In this document: positions 37,101-46,095 of the stretch, piece by piece | Layout: every line of letters starts with the position of its first letter | Position numbering within the stretch: the first letter of the stretch is position 1 | From: Bacteroidales bacterium | Lineage (GTDB): Bacteria; Bacteroidota; Bacteroidia; Bacteroidales; UBA10428 | NCBI GenBank assembly: GCA_016934055.1 | Contig: JAFGTR010000027.1 | Span: 20,579 to 84,578 of the forward strand | DNA length: 64,000 bases | Direction: 5' to 3' | Program-made: the position numbers and the translations under genes | The notes under the pieces: model-generated | Databases searched by the model: none | What the model saw: only the letters and a program-made list of their open reading frames with translations | What the model was told of the DNA's origin: nothing

Positions 37101-38186
37101 ATGAATACAAATTTATACATCAGACCGGTAAGCATAGCTTTATTGCTTTTAATACCTGTCATTTCAACAGGTATGCAGGTTGAACATGTGAAAGAATTCA
37201 AAAAGGAATTCCCGGTTGACAAGGATACAAGACTTGAGATAACAAACAAATATGGAAATGTTGATATAAAGGACTGGAACAATCAATCAATTGCCATTGA
37301 CGTTAAAATAATCGTCCGCTCCGGCAATAAAGAAAAAGCTGACAAGGTCTTTGATTACATCATGATCAATATGGAACAGGAAGGAAACCTTGTACGGGCA
37401 ACCACCGAATTCAGGGACAATCTTTCAAATGTTCTCAGGAATGTTAACAATGAAGAAAAAGGTCTTGAGATCAATTATTCAGTCTATATGCCTAAAAACG
37501 TGCCACTGAATCTTTCCAACAAATATGGTAACGTATTTATCAATGAACTGACATCTACTTCGAATATAGAGGTTAAATACGGAAAACTGACCGCCAATAA
37601 AATCCTTCACGATTCTCAGCAACCTCTGACCCAAATAACGCTTGGATATTCCAACGCAACCATACAGGAATGCAAATGGATAAAAGTTGACATCAAATAT
37701 TCAAAATTGCAGATCAGCCAAAGCCAGGCCATTATATTCATGAGTAAATATTCAAAAATCTATCTTGATGAAGGAAGTTCTCTTGTCAGCGAATCAAAAT
37801 ACGATACTTATGAATTAGGTCATCTGAATAATCTTGTGGCCACTGCCGGATATACACATTATACTCTTAAGGAACTGAAGAATAAGCTGCAGATTGATTC
37901 AAAATATACTGATGTTACAATTGAAAATGTGCCGGAGGGTTTTGAACTGATAAAAATTGCGAACAGTTATGGTTCATACAAAATCGGAATATCACCTGAT
38001 GCTTCATATCATATTGAGGGCTATGCCAAATACTGTAAAATAGTATATCCCGAAGATAATTCACGTGTCAGCCGATTTAATGAAAATACGGAGATGAAAG
38101 TGAATGGATTGGTCGGAACAGATGAAAACACCAAGTCCTCAATAATAGTAAATTCCAGTTATGGTAATATTAAGCTGGTGAGATAA
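37101..38186 (+). CDS. DUF4097-like secreted beta-repeat protein
   Basis: A 361-residue protein with a signal peptide (about 1-24) and repeated short beta strands of the pattern NKYGNVDI, NKYGNVFIN, SKYSKIYL, SKYTDVTI and SYGNIKL. These repeats are typical of DUF4097/DUF2807-type beta-solenoid folds. It is probably periplasmic or surface-exposed. It follows the anti-sigma gene after 11 bp, so it is most likely regulated by, or a partner of, this sigma system. The function is unknown. Confidence 0.75.
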   Translation: MNTNLYIRPVSIALLLLIPVISTGMQVEHVKEFKKEFPVDKDTRLEITNKYGNVDIKDWNNQSIAIDVKIIVRSGNKEKADKVFDYIMINMEQEGNLVRATTEFRDNLSNVLRNVNNEEKGLEINYSVYMPKNVPLNLSNKYGNVFINELTSTSNIEVKYGKLTANKILHDSQQPLTQITLGYSNATIQECKWIKVDIKYSKLQISQSQAIIFMSKYSKIYLDEGSSLVSESKYDTYELGHLNNLVATAGYTHYTLKELKNKLQIDSKYTDVTIENVPEGFELIKIANSYGSYKIGISPDASYHIEGYAKYCKIVYPEDNSRVSRFNENTEMKVNGLVGTDENTKSSIIVNSSYGNIKLVR

Positions 38187-38289
38187 GCAGGAAGGGTGTT
38201 CAGTGTTCGGTGCATTAAGGCACAAGCAGACGCCAGTATAATGGTCTTGCAGTCGTTTGGTCATGTGGTCGTTTTGTCATACAGTCTTT

Positions 38290-38334
38290 GATCTTTGTTC
38301 TTTAATCTTTGTTCTTGGTTCTTGATTCTTGATC
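38290..38334. repeat. Degenerate short tandem repeat in a convergent gap
   Basis: Repeated ATCTTTGTTCTT-like and TGATTCT-like units (about 7- or 12-base period) run through 38290-38334, and a looser GTC-TTTG-rich stretch extends back to about 38244. The gap 38187-38338 lies between two convergent genes and has no frame or RNA signal. The origin is unknown. A similar element lies at 61231-61276. Confidence 0.7.
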
Positions 38335-38338
38335 CCAG

Positions 38339-38926
38339 TCACTCCTCAATAATATAACATCCGAGCCTTGATTCATGGTCAAGCACAAGGCTTTCTCTCG
38401 GTTGTTTGCGTAACAGCCATACAATTAAAAAATCACCTCCTGCTGCCAATGAAAATAAGATACCAAAGAGCAGGATAAGAACCTGACCTGTTATCACTCC
38501 CACGATAGCCGGAATGAATCCAAGCACTATGGCCGGCATTAAAGCCCCGACAATATAATGGCGCACTTTGAGCGGTTCTTTGCAATGGCAATAAGGGGTA
38601 AAAAACTTCCACATGATCCCAAACCGGATAGATTTAAGACCGTTTTTGCAGAAAAATAAAAAAGTTATACCATGTATCAGTTCGTGCAGAATGATCCCTG
38701 CAAAAATGGACAGCAATACGACCAGGGTGCGGAATTTAAAAAGAGACAGGTTATTGTTGAGTAAATCCAATAATGTTTCGGCATTTTGACCTTTCAGATG
38801 TATCAGGTAAAAAGGCAGACCAAAAAGAATGAATACAGGTATCACAAAAACCAACGCATAGACATTGGCCTCTCCTGCATCCATTGTCAGTTCGCGAATT
38901 TTTCGCTTTTCACCGGTATCTGTCAT
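38339..38926 (-). CDS. DUF3267-type membrane zinc peptidase-like protein
   Basis: A 195-residue membrane protein with a HELIHG zinc-binding motif in its second hydrophobic segment, and further TM segments around residues 25-45, 70-95, 128-170. HExxH in a TM helix suggests an intramembrane or membrane-embedded metalloprotease, as in DUF3267; substrate unknown. The gene follows the T9SS-exported DUF4380 protein after 18 bp on the same strand and may be co-transcribed. Confidence 0.72.
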   Translation of the reverse strand: MTDTGEKRKIRELTMDAGEANVYALVFVIPVFILFGLPFYLIHLKGQNAETLLDLLNNNLSLFKFRTLVVLLSIFAGIILHELIHGITFLFFCKNGLKSIRFGIMWKFFTPYCHCKEPLKVRHYIVGALMPAIVLGFIPAIVGVITGQVLILLFGILFSLAAGGDFLIVWLLRKQPRESLVLDHESRLGCYIIEE

Positions 38927-38944
38927 TTATAAACAATGCTGTAT

Positions 38945-40501
38945 TTACCTTACACAGATCTTTTCCCGAAAAATCATACCATCCTGACGTATGGTAATCA
39001 GATACATTCCATAGGCCAGGTTTGAAGTATTGACTGAAAAATGACCTTTTTTGTTGTTTAAAAAATATTTTCCAGCCAGTTTGCCATCCGGTAATGCATG
39101 AATGTCGATGGTAAATTCTTCTGCAACACATTCTGATATTTTGAAAAACAATGGATTCCCCTTTTTTACAACTGTGGGATATATCGCACATGAAGAGTTA
39201 AACATCTGTTGTGGAGCAGCACTAATATCGCTCATTAATAAAGAATCAAGCACACCTATTAAATGGTCTTCCGTGTCATAGGCCAGCAATTCAATTTTTT
39301 CCGTGCCTGCGGGAACAGATATTGCCTTCGACAAGGTGAATTTTTCAGCAGCTGTTACGTTAACAGGTTCATCTGTATTAATTTCTTGATCTGCAGCATC
39401 ATAAAATGTCGTGCGCAAAGATCCGCTGTTAAAAATTCCATATTCACCCTCCAGCGTCATTGTATTCAGGTTATATGAAAGTCTGTTTCTTACGGCTCCA
39501 CAGTGGTTAGCCTTGCGAATAGCGCCTCTGGTGTTTGCAGCATACCAGTTTTCAGTATAGACTATTGAATCACCCTGAGCTATATCTGTCAATGGTCCCA
39601 GCACTTCAATTTCAACATAGTTGCCTCCGACATAAATCTGAAAATTAGAGTTCTGATCGGGATATTGCGCGGAAACAGGATCAATGTCAAAGATTTTTGC
39701 ATAGGTCTGTTCATCAGATTCATCAACAAAACAAGCCCACCCTTCTTTCAGCAAAGTTCCGATTTTCCATCCGCTACCTGCATAATTAAACCTCCTGACA
39801 TTATCTTCAACCTCTGCTGTCGGTATTTTACTGCCCATCAGGACTTTTATATCAGATTCACCGGAGGGGAAATAAGTACTGATGTTCTCATAATCATGTG
39901 TGCCATTATGATCGACAACAGCCTGTGTAACTTCCCATACACTCCATTCAATTCTCGAATTGCTGATATTTTTCAATATTTGTTCTACCCTGACCCTGGT
40001 GCTGTTACTGTATATCTTAAACCTTCTGGCCTGCTGCAATCCGGGAGTTCTGTATGACTCCACCGGACTTTTCAGGTAAATAATCACTGAATCAGCTGAA
40101 GCATGTTCAACAGACCACTCATAACTTCCCCAATCGAGATAGGGTGGCGGCGGCCAGTTCCATACAGACTGAGGGGCGGGCCAGGCTTTGTATCCACCGT
40201 AGCCCCAGGATGTCCAGGGGCCGGTCTGATTAGTGGTAATATCATATGAACGATTAATTTGAGATGAGTTTACAGCCATAAAAGTATCATTTTCAAATCC
40301 ATAATGAAGCACCCGGCCTCCGATTTCAGGCAGAATTAAAAGCTGAACAAAATCGTTGTCAACAAAAAGGGCCTGCCATCCCCATCCATTGTAATTGCCA
40401 ACAGTATCAAGCTTAACACTGTGTTCCTGACAATAACTGAAAGTAATTGACACTATGCTTGTCAACAATAAAAAGAATCTCTTAACCATAATAAAACTCA
40501 T
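38945..40501 (-). CDS. Secreted DUF4380-like protein with T9SS C-terminal sorting domain
   Basis: A 518-residue protein with a signal peptide (FSYCQ near residue 25), a DUF4380-like beta-sandwich with ILPEIGGRVLHYGF, and a C-terminal domain (about 440-518) with YGMYLITIRQDG and a final FREKICVR. The C-terminus matches the type IX secretion sorting signal, so it is exported across the outer membrane and may be anchored. The beta-sandwich may bind carbohydrate, as in aldose-epimerase-like folds. No catalytic residues were assigned. It is divergent from the E2 gene. Confidence 0.75.
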   Translation of the reverse strand: MSFIMVKRFFLLLTSIVSITFSYCQEHSVKLDTVGNYNGWGWQALFVDNDFVQLLILPEIGGRVLHYGFENDTFMAVNSSQINRSYDITTNQTGPWTSWGYGGYKAWPAPQSVWNWPPPPYLDWGSYEWSVEHASADSVIIYLKSPVESYRTPGLQQARRFKIYSNSTRVRVEQILKNISNSRIEWSVWEVTQAVVDHNGTHDYENISTYFPSGESDIKVLMGSKIPTAEVEDNVRRFNYAGSGWKIGTLLKEGWACFVDESDEQTYAKIFDIDPVSAQYPDQNSNFQIYVGGNYVEIEVLGPLTDIAQGDSIVYTENWYAANTRGAIRKANHCGAVRNRLSYNLNTMTLEGEYGIFNSGSLRTTFYDAADQEINTDEPVNVTAAEKFTLSKAISVPAGTEKIELLAYDTEDHLIGVLDSLLMSDISAAPQQMFNSSCAIYPTVVKKGNPLFFKISECVAEEFTIDIHALPDGKLAGKYFLNNKKGHFSVNTSNLAYGMYLITIRQDGMIFREKICVR

Positions 40502-40523
40502 TAATAAAAAATAAATCAGATTA

Positions 40524-40531
40524 CAAATATA
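40524..40531 (-). promoter_or_regulatory. Possible -7 box for the DUF4380 gene
   Basis: TATATTTG on the minus strand matches TAnnTTTG, 22 bp before the start codon. The nearest TTTG upstream is at a 26-bp spacing, which is too long, so this is weak. Confidence 0.33.
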
Positions 40532-40580
40532 GCATTATTGAGAAACCTTACACAGAACAAATTCTTATAATATCTGTTAA

Positions 40581-40588
40581 TATATTTG
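40581..40588 (+). promoter_or_regulatory. Possible -7 box for the E2-E1-flavodoxin genes
   Basis: TATATTTG exactly matches TAnnTTTG and lies 25 bp before the E2 ATG. No TTTG is at the -33 distance. Together with the opposite box at 40524-40531 it makes a divergent promoter region. Confidence 0.38.
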
Positions 40589-40613
40589 TTCGTATCTTTA
40601 AACAAAAAACAGG

Positions 40614-41906
40614 ATGGCATCATTTAATATTATTATGCCCAGGATGGGTGAGAGTGTTCAGGAAGCTACCATTACGCGATGGCTTAAACAAGCAGGTGAA
40701 CCCATTGAAGAAGATGATGTGTTGCTGGAAATCGCAACAGATAAGGTCGATTCTGAAATTCCTTCCCCTGTGGCCGGCAAAATTACCAGAGTGCTGTTTC
40801 CCGAAGGAGCTAAAGTGCCTGTAGGAGAAATCATTGCGATCATCAACCTTGAAGGGGAATCCCAGGATACAGCTGATGAGCCTGCTCCGATGGATAAGGC
40901 TGTATCACAGACATCTGAAACGCCAAAAGAAGACAACATTCAGCAGTCAACGGAAGAGCCATCCAGGTTCCGCGGTTCAGGCAGGTTTTATTCACCCCTT
41001 GTACAAAGTATAGCCCGAAAAGAAGATATCACAATAAACGAACTTGATGCCATTGAAGGCAGTGGAAAAGACGGCAGGGTGCGAAAACAAGATGTTTTAT
41101 CCTATCTTGAAGTCAGAAAGAAAACAGCTGGTGCACCAAAAGAAAGAAAGATCTCCGAAAAAGCTGATATAACTGAAGGAGCCGTTTCCCTTATGCCGGG
41201 TGACGAGGTCGTTGTTATGGACCGTATCAGGAAAATGATAGCAGATCACATGGTATTCTCAAAGCAGGTATCTCCTCATGTGGCAAATTTTGTGGAAGCC
41301 GACGTTACCAACATGGTTTTATGGCGTAACAAGGTAAAGGATGACGTCCAGAAACGTGAAAAACAAAAGCTGACCTTCATGCCAATGTTTATTGAAGCTG
41401 TCGCCAAAGCATTGAAAGAATACCCTGGTATTAACGCATCCGTTGACGGTGATAAGATAATACTCCGGAAGCAGATAAATATTGGCATTGCAGTAGCTCT
41501 GCCTTCCGGCAACCTTATTGTACCGGTGATCCGCAATGCAGATCAGAAAAGCCTGCTGGGTCTTACAATAGAAATGAACCGTCTGGCTCTCGATGCACGT
41601 TCCAACAAACTGAAACCCGACGATATTCAGGGTGGAACTTTTACCATATCAAATTTCGGAACCTTCCGGAATCTCACAGGTACCCCCATAATAAATCAAC
41701 CCGAGGTTGCCATACTGGCTACCGGCAGCATTGAAAAAAAGCCTGCCGTACTTGAAACAACGGCAGGGGATGTCATTGCCATACGACACAAAATGATACT
41801 TTCACTTTCCTATGACCATCGCGTGGTTGACGGAGCATTAGGAGGAGCATTTCTCCGGCGCATTGCAGATCTTCTGGAAGAATTCGACGGCAACCGTACC
41901 TTATAA
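40614..41906 (+). CDS. 2-oxoacid dehydrogenase E2 (dihydrolipoyl acyltransferase)
   Basis: A 430-residue acyltransferase core of a pyruvate, branched-chain or related complex. Lipoyl domain with lipoylated Lys in IATDKVDSEIPSP, a Thr/Glu-rich linker, the peripheral-subunit-binding domain (about 122-160; SPLVQSIARKEDI, GSGKDGRVRKQDV) and a catalytic domain with active-site His in SYDHRVVDGA. All three domains are intact. The E1 gene follows after 31 bp. Substrate is not decided by sequence; a branched-chain or pyruvate role is likely. Confidence 0.92.
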   Translation: MASFNIIMPRMGESVQEATITRWLKQAGEPIEEDDVLLEIATDKVDSEIPSPVAGKITRVLFPEGAKVPVGEIIAIINLEGESQDTADEPAPMDKAVSQTSETPKEDNIQQSTEEPSRFRGSGRFYSPLVQSIARKEDITINELDAIEGSGKDGRVRKQDVLSYLEVRKKTAGAPKERKISEKADITEGAVSLMPGDEVVVMDRIRKMIADHMVFSKQVSPHVANFVEADVTNMVLWRNKVKDDVQKREKQKLTFMPMFIEAVAKALKEYPGINASVDGDKIILRKQINIGIAVALPSGNLIVPVIRNADQKSLLGLTIEMNRLALDARSNKLKPDDIQGGTFTISNFGTFRNLTGTPIINQPEVAILATGSIEKKPAVLETTAGDVIAIRHKMILSLSYDHRVVDGALGGAFLRRIADLLEEFDGNRTL

Positions 41907-41937
41907 AAACACGATGTATCACTAAATGTAATTAAAA

Positions 41938-43980
41938 ATGGAAGTTCCTGTAAGATATAGCATTAAAAAGACAGAGAAAAAAACACTGGCGCACTGGTTC
42001 TATTTAATGGTACTAGGAAGAGCACTCGATGACCGTGCGCCAAATTACCTGAAGCAGGCCATTGGATGGTCATATCATGCTCCATACGCAGGTCATGACG
42101 GTATTCAGCTGGCAATCGGACAGATATTCGACCGGTCCACCGATCATCTATTTCCCTATTACCGTGATATGCTGACCTGCATTTCAGCCGGGCTCACTGC
42201 TGAAGAAATAATACTGAACGGCATCTCGAAAGATACTGACGTTGCCGGAGGAGGACGCCATATGTCAAATCATTTTGCCAAACCTGCATGGCACATTCAT
42301 AATGTTTCCTCATGTACGGGCAATCATACCTTGCATGCTACAGGCCTGGCCCGGGGACTGAAAAAATACGGGAAGTCTGGTGTGGCAATCTCTTCGCAGG
42401 GTGAATCATCAGTTTCAGAAGGATATGTATATGAAGCCATTAATGGAGCTACCAATGAGCAATTACCCGTTATTTTTGTATTTCAGGATAACGGTTATGG
42501 CATTTCCGTTCCCAAAGCTGATCAGACAGCAAACAGAAAAGTCGCCGACAATTTTTCAGGTTTAAAAAACCTTAGAATCATACATTGTAACGGAAAAGAT
42601 GTTTTTGATTCCATGAATGCCATGACAGAAGCAAAGGACTGGGTGATAAAAAGTCAGAGACCTGCTATCGTACAGGCTAATTGTGTCCGCATTCACTCTC
42701 ATTCGAATTCCGACAGACATGAGTTATACCGCGATGATTATGAGCTTAACTATGTCACTGAATACGATCCGCTTGGAAAATTCAGGCGTTTATTGATCAG
42801 GTACAAACGTTTTACTGAATCAGAGCTTGTTAAAATTGAAGAAAAAGTCAGGCAGGAGGTCAAAGAAGCCCATAAAAAGGCTATGGCTGCTCCTGATCCC
42901 AGCCCTGAATCGGTTTTTGAATTCATAATTCCAGAGCCATACCAGAGCAAGAAATATCCTGAAGGGCTTCATTCTTTTGAAGGTCCAAAAAAGAAACTGA
43001 TTGAAGGACTTAACGAAACACTCAAAGCAGAATTCAGGCTTAATCCCGACACTTATATCTGGGGTCAGGATATTGCGCACAAGGAAAAAGGAGGAATTTT
43101 CAATGTCACCAAAAATATGCAGAAGGAATTTGGCATGGAACGTGTTTTCAATGCCCCTATTGCAGAAGATTTCATCGTAGGCACCGCCAACGGAATGTCG
43201 CGTCTGAATAAAAAAATACGGTTGGTCATTGAAGGTGCCGAATTTGCTGATTATTTCTGGCCGGCAACAGAGCAATTTGTTGAAGCCACACATGAATTCT
43301 GGCGTACGAAAGGCCAGTTTTCACCTAACATAACCATCAGGCTTGCCTCAGGAGGTTATATAGGAGGCGGTTTATATCATTCTCAAACCATTGAAGGCGT
43401 GCTGACCACATTTCCGGGTGTACGTATAGTCTATCCCTCATTTGCCGATGATGCTGCAGGATTATTGCGAACAAGTATACGCTCTGAAGGACTCACAATG
43501 TTCCTCGAACCAAAATTTCTGTATAATGCTCCCGTGGCTGCAACACCAATACCGGAAGATTTTGAGGTTCCTTTCGGTAAAGCACGTATTCGACGACCCG
43601 GAAAAGACCTGTCGGTTATTACTTACGGAAATACAACCCATATGTGTCTTGAAGCGGCAGAAACCATAGCCAGGGAAACAGGAGCTGATGTTGAGGTTAT
43701 TGATCTGCGTTCATTAAGCCCCCTTGATAAAAATACTATCATGAATTCAGTCAAAAAAACGGGTAAGGCGATGGTGGTTCATGAAGATAAAGTTTTTGGA
43801 GGTTTTGGAGGTGAGCTGGCTGCTGTTATTGCCGGAGAAGTATTTGAATATCTCGATGGCCCTGTTAAACGTATCGGATCAACCAACACACCCGTTGGGT
43901 TTAACAGGATTCTGGAAAAGGCCATTTTGCCCAATACGGATAAAATCCTTAAAGCCATGAAAGATTTACTTGATTATTAA
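41938..43980 (+). CDS. 2-oxoacid dehydrogenase E1, fused alpha and beta subunits
   Basis: A 680-residue fusion: alpha part (residues 1-330), then beta part (about 350-680) with ASGGYIGGGLYHSQ and DLRSLSPLDKNT. The TPP fold in alpha ends in VFQDNGYGIS, but the usual GDG at the start of that motif reads QGE in SSQGESSVSEGYVYEA. I recall this variant in other Bacteroidetes E1 fusions, so it is probably functional. It decarboxylates a 2-oxoacid and loads the E2 lipoyl arm. Lies 31 bp after E2 and 18 bp before the flavodoxin. No E3 gene is in the window. Confidence 0.9.
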   Translation: MEVPVRYSIKKTEKKTLAHWFYLMVLGRALDDRAPNYLKQAIGWSYHAPYAGHDGIQLAIGQIFDRSTDHLFPYYRDMLTCISAGLTAEEIILNGISKDTDVAGGGRHMSNHFAKPAWHIHNVSSCTGNHTLHATGLARGLKKYGKSGVAISSQGESSVSEGYVYEAINGATNEQLPVIFVFQDNGYGISVPKADQTANRKVADNFSGLKNLRIIHCNGKDVFDSMNAMTEAKDWVIKSQRPAIVQANCVRIHSHSNSDRHELYRDDYELNYVTEYDPLGKFRRLLIRYKRFTESELVKIEEKVRQEVKEAHKKAMAAPDPSPESVFEFIIPEPYQSKKYPEGLHSFEGPKKKLIEGLNETLKAEFRLNPDTYIWGQDIAHKEKGGIFNVTKNMQKEFGMERVFNAPIAEDFIVGTANGMSRLNKKIRLVIEGAEFADYFWPATEQFVEATHEFWRTKGQFSPNITIRLASGGYIGGGLYHSQTIEGVLTTFPGVRIVYPSFADDAAGLLRTSIRSEGLTMFLEPKFLYNAPVAATPIPEDFEVPFGKARIRRPGKDLSVITYGNTTHMCLEAAETIARETGADVEVIDLRSLSPLDKNTIMNSVKKTGKAMVVHEDKVFGGFGGELAAVIAGEVFEYLDGPVKRIGSTNTPVGFNRILEKAILPNTDKILKAMKDLLDY

Positions 43981-43998
43981 ACTGAAATACTCCCTTCT

Positions 43999-44541
43999 AT
44001 GAGCAAGATTGCATTGTGTTATAGTTACAATACAAACAAGACTTCACTGGCCGCTAAAAAGATAGCTGAAGAATTCGGAAAAGGAAATGTTGAACTGGTG
44101 AATGCAGAAAGTATTACACCCGGGCAATTTTTATCCTTTCAGAATTATATACTGGGTGTACCAACCTGGTTTGACGGAGAGCTTCCCAATTACTGGGACG
44201 AGTTTATTCCTGCCCTGGAAGATCTTGATTTAAAAGGAAAAAAGGTTGCCCTCTTCGGCAATGGAGATCAGAAAGGATATCCTGAAAACTTTGTTGATGG
44301 TATAGGTATCATGGCTGATATTCTCGAAAAATGCGGAGCCCAAATTGTTGGATACACATCCGCTGACGGGTATACTTTTGATAGCTCAAAAGCCTTAAGC
44401 GGTAATATGTTCAAAGGCCTGGCCCTGGATTTCGAAAACCAGGGAAAGCAGGTTTCTCAAAAGATAAAGGATTGGGTTAAACAACTGAAAACGGAGTTTA
44501 AGACAAAAGCCGGAAGACCAAAATCAAGGAAAAAGCAGTAA
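43999..44541 (+). CDS. Flavodoxin
   Basis: A 180-residue FMN electron carrier. The phosphate loop is SYNTNKTSLAAKKI, diverged from the usual STTGNT. The flavin-binding loops are GVPTWFDGELPNYW and LFGNGDQKGYPENFVDG. It has an unusual lysine-rich C-terminal tail (TKAGRPKSRKKQ). It lies 18 bp after the E1 gene and may share its transcript. It could serve pyruvate:flavodoxin or other redox partners. Confidence 0.9.
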   Translation: MSKIALCYSYNTNKTSLAAKKIAEEFGKGNVELVNAESITPGQFLSFQNYILGVPTWFDGELPNYWDEFIPALEDLDLKGKKVALFGNGDQKGYPENFVDGIGIMADILEKCGAQIVGYTSADGYTFDSSKALSGNMFKGLALDFENQGKQVSQKIKDWVKQLKTEFKTKAGRPKSRKKQ

Positions 44542-44584
44542 AACAGTTCCTGCCCGTCAGGAAACATAACGCATCATTGTCCTG

Positions 44585-45250
44585 TTAATTGCCCGTCCCG
44601 GCAGTTCGTTTTTCAAGCTTTTCGAAAGTCATTAATTCCTGAGGAAAAGGTTCAAAAATTGATTTTATCACATGAGAAGAGAGTTCATGAGAAAGCCACA
44701 TCTTTTCATTTTCAGGAGGAAGAATAACCGGCATGCGTTTCTTCAGGTTATGAATCTCCTCCATCCGGGGATTTGCCCGTGTGGTTATTACCGTAAAGGT
44801 ATTGTGCCTCTCCCCTGTTGCAGGATCCTTCCAGCTGTCATAAAGTCCGGCAAGTGCAAAAGCCTGTTGATCTCTGAGACTGATGAAATAGGGTATTTTT
44901 TCTTTACCAACTGTTTGCCACTCGTAAAAGCCGTTGGTAATCACCAAACAATGCTTATTCTTAAAGGAATTCCGGAAAGATGGTTTTTCAGTAAGAGTTT
45001 CAGCTTTGGCATTGAATGTTTTCCGGCGAATACCTTCAGCAAATTCTGCATCTTTAACCCAGAAAGGAATCATTCCCCAAACATAAAAGCAAATCTTATC
45101 AGGATTTTTGTCAACTATTACAGGAAGATGTGGTAAGGTAAACGCATTGATTTTCTCGCCTGGTGAAAACAACTCAGGCTGTTCCATTACAGACCGGAAT
45201 CGCTTTTCAATCTGTTCGCGGCTAAGATCTATTTTTATGGTGTAACACAA
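44585..45250 (-). CDS. SRAP-domain abasic-site protein (YedK/HMCES family)
   Basis: A 221-residue enzyme that crosslinks to abasic sites in single-stranded DNA. Met1 is removed to expose catalytic Cys2 (MCYTI). Conserved NAKAET, ITNGFYEW and IHNLKKRMPVIL carry the Asn, Glu and His of the active site. All expected residues are present. It stands alone, convergent with the flavodoxin. Confidence 0.93.
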   Translation of the reverse strand: MCYTIKIDLSREQIEKRFRSVMEQPELFSPGEKINAFTLPHLPVIVDKNPDKICFYVWGMIPFWVKDAEFAEGIRRKTFNAKAETLTEKPSFRNSFKNKHCLVITNGFYEWQTVGKEKIPYFISLRDQQAFALAGLYDSWKDPATGERHNTFTVITTRANPRMEEIHNLKKRMPVILPPENEKMWLSHELSSHVIKSIFEPFPQELMTFEKLEKRTAGTGN

Positions 45251-45263
45251 ACCTCAAATTCCG

Positions 45264-45896
45264 TCAGTTTCCAAAAAACAATCCTATACTGAATATGAAT
45301 TGACTGGTGCGCGGATCAAATTCTACAAGTTCATTGCCTATTTCAACACCGGTTGCCAGCTTGCTGAGATTACCCTCATATTTGAAATCGAGAGACAATT
45401 GTGAAAGATCAAAACCAAAGCCTGCCTGAAAACCAATTGTTGCCCTCTGCATTAAAAGATCATAATTACCGGTAAGTTTGGAAAACTCCGATTTATCACT
45501 GATAAGGACTGAAGCCACAGGGCCAACCTGTAATTTTAACGATCTGTATTTGTATCCCAGCATTACAGGCAGATCAATCTTATTCAATTCAAGCCGGGTT
45601 AATTCACTCCCGACATCAAGATTATTGCTTATACTGCAAAAAAGAAGCTCGGGCTGAACAAATACATCTCCAATACCCGCCTGTGCGATAACACCAGCAT
45701 GATATCCCATGCTGGGATCCCCGGGAAATCTTACCTTATAACTACCGATATTGTATTCCTCTGATTTAAAACGCGTAGAATATACCCCACCCCTTATGCC
45801 CAAACGTATTTGAGAGAATCCGGAAGTTGTAACAACAAACAACGCCGTCAATAAAATGACGTAACGCTTCGTAATGAGATTCATAGACATCAGCAT
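45264..45896 (-). CDS. Outer-membrane beta-barrel protein (PorT-like fold)
   Basis: A 210-residue protein with a signal peptide (SGFSQ near 27) and eight or more amphipathic beta strands, ending in FIFSIGLFFGN, a typical barrel C-terminus. It has the RLGIRGGVYSTRF start seen in outer-membrane barrels of the OMP_b-brl_2 type. Starts at 45896, 45890 or 45884 all give a usable signal peptide. It is 13 bp upstream of the SRAP gene on the same strand. The function is unknown. Confidence 0.82.
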   Translation of the reverse strand: MLMSMNLITKRYVILLTALFVVTTSGFSQIRLGIRGGVYSTRFKSEEYNIGSYKVRFPGDPSMGYHAGVIAQAGIGDVFVQPELLFCSISNNLDVGSELTRLELNKIDLPVMLGYKYRSLKLQVGPVASVLISDKSEFSKLTGNYDLLMQRATIGFQAGFGFDLSQLSLDFKYEGNLSKLATGVEIGNELVEFDPRTSQFIFSIGLFFGN

Positions 45897-45941
45897 TTAT
45901 TATAAATTCAAACACTAAACTAACAAGAATTCACAATTTTT

Positions 45942-45949
45942 CAAACGTA
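45942..45949 (-). promoter_or_regulatory. Possible -7 box for the barrel gene
   Basis: TACGTTTG on the minus strand matches TAnnTTTG, about 45 bp before the barrel start. There is no clear -33 element. Faces away from the consensus promoter at 45962-45992. Confidence 0.3.
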
Positions 45950-45961
45950 TTTCTATTATCA

Positions 45962-45992
45962 TTTGGTATGAAAAGATTGTATTTTAATTTTG
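45962..45992 (+). promoter_or_regulatory. Consensus Bacteroidetes promoter of the metallophosphoesterase
   Basis: TTTG (45962-45965), exactly 19 bp, TAATTTTG (45985-45992). This is a perfect match to TTTG-N19-TAnnTTTG. Transcription should start near 45998 and leave a leader of about 98 bases before the ATG. Confidence 0.72.
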
Positions 45993-46095
45993 CAGGTCTT
46001 TATCATCTTCTATGACCCTTGAACTTTTAGTAATCTTTAAGGTTAATTTAGTATAGGCAATAAAAGAAACTTTAAAACGTCTTCATTTAATAAGC

